DNA from: Hyaloscypha bicolor E
Taxonomy: Eukaryota > Ascomycota > Leotiomycetes > Helotiales > Hyaloscyphaceae
Length of the DNA: 64,000 nucleotides
Assembly (NCBI RefSeq): GCF_002865645.1
Contig: NW_020194555.1
Span: 930,001 to 994,000, forward strand
Direction: 5' to 3'
Part shown: positions 59,409-64,000 of the stretch, piece after piece
Layout of the letters: each line of letters starts with the position of its first letter
How positions within the stretch are numbered: the stretch's first letter is position 1
Translations under genes and position numbers: made by a program
The notes under the pieces: model-generated
What the model was told of the DNA's origin: nothing
The model's input: the letters and a program-made list of their open reading frames with translations, nothing else
Database searches by the model: none

Positions 59409-59948
59409 TAGTATGGGTTTTAATGGCAAGGCGGAAAGCTGGCTATTTTGTTGAAGAGGAATAAGCATCCGTTAAGGCGGTCAGCGGTTTAAGTTTCTCC
59501 GCCCTGGGCTAAGCCTAAAATGCACTAGTATCATCTTACATGATTAGTTCCTTCAAGCCTATGTAATCTCCTGCAGCTCAGGGTTTGATGTTTTCTTTTT
59601 TCTGCAAACAGGTCTAGAGAAACTGTACGATATAATAATACGAGGGATGCCAATAAACGGGCGAACTTATTGTATAGTACATTAATTGTTGCTAGTAACG
59701 ATGTTGCGCCATATGTCTCCTTCCGATGTGAACCTCTTTATTTTCTTTTGTGGTGTATCTGATCCCCCCCAATCCTCCTCGCCTTGAACCCCGCTTCCCT
59801 CGACCATAACTGCTCCCGCGTCGGGACTGGCCGACAGAAGGACAAGATTTTATTCAGACGTGCGTCCCGGCAGTGGGAGGGAGCTTACTATATATGGGGC
59901 AAAATAATCCGCCGCCAAAGGGGTGATGCAGCAGTGACCATTTTTTGT
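59409..59948. other. intergenic, no gene seen
   Basis: This is the 3' flank of the oxidase gene, of normal composition, with no ORF of merit. Confidence 0.5.
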
Positions 59949-61454
59949 TTATAGTGTAATAAGCACTGTCTTTGCTAAACTTGGCACCCCGGCAGAGTCA
60001 AGAGCAAAGAGCATCCAATAACCGGGCAAAGCAACACCGGCATCTCCAGGCACCATAATTGTATACTTCAGCCCACTGACAGTTGGTGTCAATGGGATAC
60101 ATCTCTGATCTGTGTTCACCGTGTGGGTCGTACTGGCCATTCGGATCAAAGAGAAGCTGTTAACAGCCCCAGCCATGGTGACTGTTATGCTGCCTCCAAT
60201 TTTGACTGTTGTCGCGGACAGGGAGGAGATCGCTGGGCGTGTAGCTCGAGTGACTCCATCACTCGCAAAGAGGTAGGGCGGGGAATAAAATTGCCCATCC
60301 AAGTGGTTCGTGTGGCAGGAGCCACAAAGTCCTCCACCGCCAGCGAAGACAGTGCCATCTTGCATGAGAAGACCGACAGAGTGATAGGTGCGAGGAGTCT
60401 GATTGGAAGCCATTTTAACGAATTTGGTAGTTGTCGGATCCCAAAGCTCAGGAGTAAGGATGGCGTTGTTATCCGTGAAAGGGTCGGTGAAAGTCTGACC
60501 ACCAGTAATAAAAACCTTGCCATCTGGGAGAACAACGCCATTGGAAAAGGCACGGGCGTACCACATTGTGTTGATCTGCACAACTGATGGAGTTGATCCA
60601 GGAGTCCCAATTGTGATCACATGAGCGTTTCTTGTAGCCCTACTGCCATTGTAGTCTGGTGCTCCTCCTACGGTCAGGATCTTGCCTGCAACAGCGTCGT
60701 ACATGATGGCATTACCGGCCATGGAATCTGTATCACTTGCCCGGAGACCAGCGGCTGTTTGGCTGCCGCTGCCTGTCGTACCGTACCAGTTCATGTGTTT
60801 GCTTGGCCCTGCTTGGAACACATATCCATTCTTCCAGGCAAATAACCAACCGTGGTTGTCTTGACGAAATACACCCGCATTATCAGCTGTGAGCATAGGC
60901 GCTACAGGGCAGCCAGGAAGGAGCGACCATGAGTTCTTGGTAGGATCATAGATCTCGCCATTCTTCCCGCCTATTCCACCACTCCAAGAGCCTCCGATCA
61001 CAAAGGTCCGACCATCTGAAAGGATTGCCGATGCTTGGTAGCCCCGAGGGATCTTCATATCTGGTGCAGCAATCCAATCATTTCCTGTCACATCGTAGAT
61101 ACTCGTCTTCGCAGCGGTGTCCCCTCCAGTGACCATGATTCTGCCAGTGAAGTCGACAGATATTCCTGGGCAAAACATGTCGTGCTGCGTATTCGTGATA
61201 GTTTTCTTGGTGACAGCACCTGTAGCTGGATTGTATATGGCAGTCTGTGTCTGCCCAGATATCGTGGGTCCAAATGTGTCGGTAGAATATGCTGACCAGA
61301 CGAGGAGTTCTCCAGTATCATGTAGTAGTGCTGCAGCTACTGGAACTAAAGGAAACTCGATCAAGGGCCCCCATTGACCTAGATTCGCACCACGTACTAG
61401 TGTGTTTACTGATAGAAGAGCAGTAATATGAAATAAAAGAAGCTTGGGGAACAT
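59949..61454 (-). CDS. AA5_2 copper-radical (galactose/alcohol) oxidase, secreted
   Basis: Single exon; the ATG at 61454 starts a signal peptide (MFPKLLLFHITALLSVNTL); 501 residues. Kelch-type seven-bladed propeller blades with repeated GG motifs precede an Ig-like C-terminal domain. All active-site residues of galactose oxidase are visible: Cys95 (HDMFCPGIS) and Tyr139 (GYQASAILSDG), which form the Tyr-Cys cofactor; Trp157 (GGSWSGG) stacked over it; and copper ligands Tyr357-His358 (RTYHS) and His444 (THTVNTDQR). The N-terminal CBM32 domain of classical galactose oxidase is absent, as in fungal alcohol/aryl-alcohol oxidases of AA5_2. Trp157 rather than Phe leans toward carbohydrate-type activity, but the substrate is open. 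Confidence 0.9.
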   Translation of the reverse strand: MFPKLLLFHITALLSVNTLVRGANLGQWGPLIEFPLVPVAAALLHDTGELLVWSAYSTDTFGPTISGQTQTAIYNPATGAVTKKTITNTQHDMFCPGISVDFTGRIMVTGGDTAAKTSIYDVTGNDWIAAPDMKIPRGYQASAILSDGRTFVIGGSWSGGIGGKNGEIYDPTKNSWSLLPGCPVAPMLTADNAGVFRQDNHGWLFAWKNGYVFQAGPSKHMNWYGTTGSGSQTAAGLRASDTDSMAGNAIMYDAVAGKILTVGGAPDYNGSRATRNAHVITIGTPGSTPSVVQINTMWYARAFSNGVVLPDGKVFITGGQTFTDPFTDNNAILTPELWDPTTTKFVKMASNQTPRTYHSVGLLMQDGTVFAGGGGLCGSCHTNHLDGQFYSPPYLFASDGVTRATRPAISSLSATTVKIGGSITVTMAGAVNSFSLIRMASTTHTVNTDQRCIPLTPTVSGLKYTIMVPGDAGVALPGYWMLFALDSAGVPSLAKTVLITL

Positions 61455-61550
61455 CCTGACCAGATCCAAGTAATGGAGAGGGGAAATTGATGTCCGCGTG
61501 TAGGATGGAAGGAGAGAATTGGGGAAGGGATGTTGTGGGGATATTCTGAA

Positions 61551-61556
61551 TTTATA
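61551..61556 (-). promoter_or_regulatory. TATA box of the AA5_2 oxidase gene
   Basis: The minus strand reads CTATAAATTC about 100 bases before the ATG. Confidence 0.5.
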
Positions 61557-62061
61557 GAGCACTGGAATGAAGATAAGGAACCGGAAAGAAACCCGCCGGA
61601 ATCATCTGACCACGCTCTTTTCAAGTAATTTACTAACTCGGAGGTGATTTACCTATCTCTTCAACTCTATCAGCTTCCTAAATCTGTCCTGACCAATTGA
61701 TGTGTTGCCAGTAGAAGCGATATCTCTTTAATATCGTGACGATTCGGGACGTTTCGTCATCCTACATGCCCTCAACGGTAATCGTCCGGTCGAAGACTCA
61801 CCCGATATGATTCTGATATTAGGCTAAAAGCAGTTCAAGCCGTGGTCGATTTAGGGCATCGTATTACTCTTCCCCCCTTTAACAGACGTTAAATTTTTGG
61901 CCTGTGCGCCCGCAAAATTTTTCACGTTTGTACCAGGGGGGGGGGATAGTATTAAGATTTCTTCGGGTGATTATTACACTAGAATGTGAAACGTGATTCC
62001 CACCTTTCCCCGCCACTAGCGGCCTTTCCTGGCGCCAATATGCGCCACTGATTTTTGCCTG
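61557..62061. other. intergenic upstream of the oxidase gene
   Basis: No gene seen. A G-rich run lies at 61936-61945, and GC-rich short repeats (GGCGCC, GCGCCA) lie at 62000-62050. Confidence 0.45.
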
Positions 62062-62198
62062 CGCTGGTGCAGGCCCTAATGTTTGTCACACCGCCTTTGC
62101 AGGGGTTGCGCTGAAATGCCCTGTAGCAATGCGCCGCGGTCGACTTTTGCTTAGCAGAACTCAAGGCGGTGTAACAAACATTAGGGCCTGCACCTGCG
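62062..62198. mobile_element. 137-bp foldback (MITE-like) element
   Basis: The ends 62062-62097 and 62163-62198 are reverse complements over 36 bp with two mismatches (core GGCCCTAATGTTTGT). The 65-bp interior has no ORF. Short TGCG words flank both ends, possibly a target duplication. Transcribed, it would form a long hairpin. Confidence 0.65.
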
Positions 62199-62251
62199 TA
62201 ATTAAATTAAAAGTGCTCAAATCCTTTATCCCTTCGTCCGGTGAGTAGGGA

Positions 62252-64000
62252 TGGTAAACTTTACACTTTACATACTTTATGTAAAGTAGTCGTACTTTAC
62301 GTTACAAAACATAGTAAATCTCGTATAAAGTAGGCATAAATAGGGTATAATTCGTGCATAAAGGAAAGTATAATTCAGGACACGTGGTCCCAATAGTCAT
62401 TCCCAAACGCCTGAAACTCCAGGTCCTGAATACCCTGAAAATCGGTACTAATATCCCCTTGAAACTCCTATAAGCCCTAAAGCGTACTCTAAACCTCTGG
62501 AATAGCTTTAATTATAGTATTAGCCCGCCTCTACTTCCCTATAATTAGTTTAATTAATATAAATTCGTCCATTTCAAAGTCTTCCAGAAATATTATTTAA
62601 AGTATTACAAAATTATCTTCTAAATTAAGCCTCTATATCTTAATAGTATCCGGATCAAGTAAATTATTTACCTTAATTCTCTCTAGTTACTTTGCTTTTA
62701 CCTTTGCCTTCCTATTTATATATATATTATCGCGATTAGTACATAAAGATCGAGAGTTAATATAAATAAAGATAAGCTTATTAAGCTTAGAGAGAGAAAA
62801 ACAATTTCGTAATTTTATATAGAGGATATTTATAACTGAGAAGGCTTATTCGGATACTACTAAATTCGCAGTAGTATTAATAATTCAAAGAGCTAGCTAT
62901 ACGAGTACTTTATTTCTAGATACCTATAAAATATTAGTAAAAATCAAGAATATTAGAATATACTTATAGCAAGATTCTAAAAAAGTTTAGAATTATTTAT
63001 ATATACCTAATATTTCTTTATTAAATAAAAGCCTAGTTCTATTAATATATACTCAAAAAAAGTATTTAAAACGTCTGCTTTACTATAAGAGAATATATAA
63101 TTTATAACCTGCTCTTAGTTAGTTTTTCTAAATTAGCTTTATTAGTACTAGTTACTTGGATTAAAAATATATACTAAAAGATAAACGTCCTAAACCTGCC
63201 TTTTAAGCCTAAACTCAAAGCCATATTTCCTAATTCACTTCAAATATGCTCTTATATTCTCTATAAAAGTAAACTTTATAGGATTATTAAATTATAGAAG
63301 ATATATATATAAATTAATTCACTATTAGTATATATAATAGAAGTTTATATAAGTTAATTCTAATACCTTTTACTAATTATATATAGGCTCTAGTAGCCTC
63401 TCTATTTCTCGTAACTTATATTAAAAGTCCTTACTTATTATAAGCTATAGGAATTTCGAAGATATATTAATTCGAGAGTCTTTTACATATGCTTTTAGAT
63501 AGGATTCGTTTTTTAAGATAGATTTAATAGAATAGTACTAGAAAGCAATATTAGAGGTAAAAATCACTTAAATTAGGAAGCTTACTTAAGTGCCCTATTA
63601 TGTCTTTATTACTAGAAATAAAGCAATCTCTTTACTAATACTATTAAGCTACTTTTAATATAAGATACCAAGTTATAAGATCTTCTTCTTACTAAACTAA
63701 GTAATAATTAACTAAAAATCAAGCTAGAAGTCATGAATTTCTAATATAATCTTAACTTTCTTAATTACTTTAGGATTAATTATATCTCTAATAATAAGCT
63801 ATTAGCTATAAGAATTGCATTTAATATTAAATATATAAGCTAGCTCTAAAAGCTTAGTAAATTACTTCCAAGTCCTTTATATTATAGAGTATATATCTAA
63901 ATAGAAAGCAAATAATTAATTAAGATCTCTTTATATAAATTTAAGGGCTTTCTTCTTATAATCCAGAACTATATTTTCCGCTAAAGTACTCTTATCTTCT
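62252..64000. repeat. AT-rich, RIP-degraded repeat running off the window
   Basis: It starts with clustered TTTAC/GTAAA words, including an inverted repeat GTAAAGTA-GTCG-TACTTTAC at 62281-62300, as at subterminal regions of some DNA transposons. The minus strand of 62390-62800 still has protein-like pieces (NNLLDPDTIKI, FLEDFEMDEFILIKLIIG) broken by TAG/TAA. The transposon class is unknown. Confidence 0.5.

Overview
The window looks like nuclear DNA of a filamentous ascomycete (Pezizomycotina; Leotiomycetes is possible but I cannot fix the class). Genes have one to four short introns of about 35-120 bp with GTAAGT/GTATGT-like donors and CTAAC branch sites. Gene-dense stretches alternate with very AT-rich, stop-ridden blocks that look like repeat-induced point mutation (RIP) of old transposons. 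I recognised no tRNA, rRNA or CRISPR array. All splice sites were placed by eye.

Layout. 0-1.3 kb: 3' part of a HEI10/CCNB1IP1-like meiotic RING protein. 1.3-4.5 kb: weak or decayed sequence. 4.5-13.1 kb: F-box/LRR protein, Cys-rich secreted protein, DUF4291 protein, enoyl-CoA hydratase with a possible peroxisomal signal, and a microbial-type PARG-like macrodomain protein. 13.1-17.6 kb: mostly empty, with one 38-residue membrane micro-ORF. 17.6-20.7 kb: the single-copy cellular reverse-transcriptase gene rvt. 21.1-22.3 kb: a C2H2 zinc-finger gene behind a four-copy promoter motif. 23.3-24.3 kb: an AsaB-like hydroxylase/desaturase. 24.3-27.1 kb: repeats and a decayed gene.

27.1-42.6 kb is the most interesting block. 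It holds a giant membrane GT4 glycosyltransferase, two spherulin-4 (GH135) paralogues and a UDP-glucose 4-epimerase. This is the gene content of the galactosaminogalactan (GAG) exopolysaccharide cluster known from Aspergillus (gt4c, sph3, uge3), but with sph3 duplicated and with no agd3 deacetylase or ega3 hydrolase visible. Expected logic from the Aspergillus system: the epimerase makes UDP-Gal and UDP-GalNAc, the GT4 protein polymerises and exports the chain, and Sph3 cleaves it.

42.6-64 kb is repeat-rich. It has a 0.63 kb element with inverted termini, two decayed genes, an intact divergent CYP51 paralogue, a tannase-family gene broken by one TAG, a RIP-degraded block, a Myb/SANT fragment, a 4.04 kb Tc1/mariner-like element with 147-bp inverted repeats and TA target duplication, an AA5_2 copper-radical oxidase, a 137-bp foldback element, and another AT-rich block running off the end. 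Several broken genes here share tryptophan-to-stop changes of the kind RIP produces.
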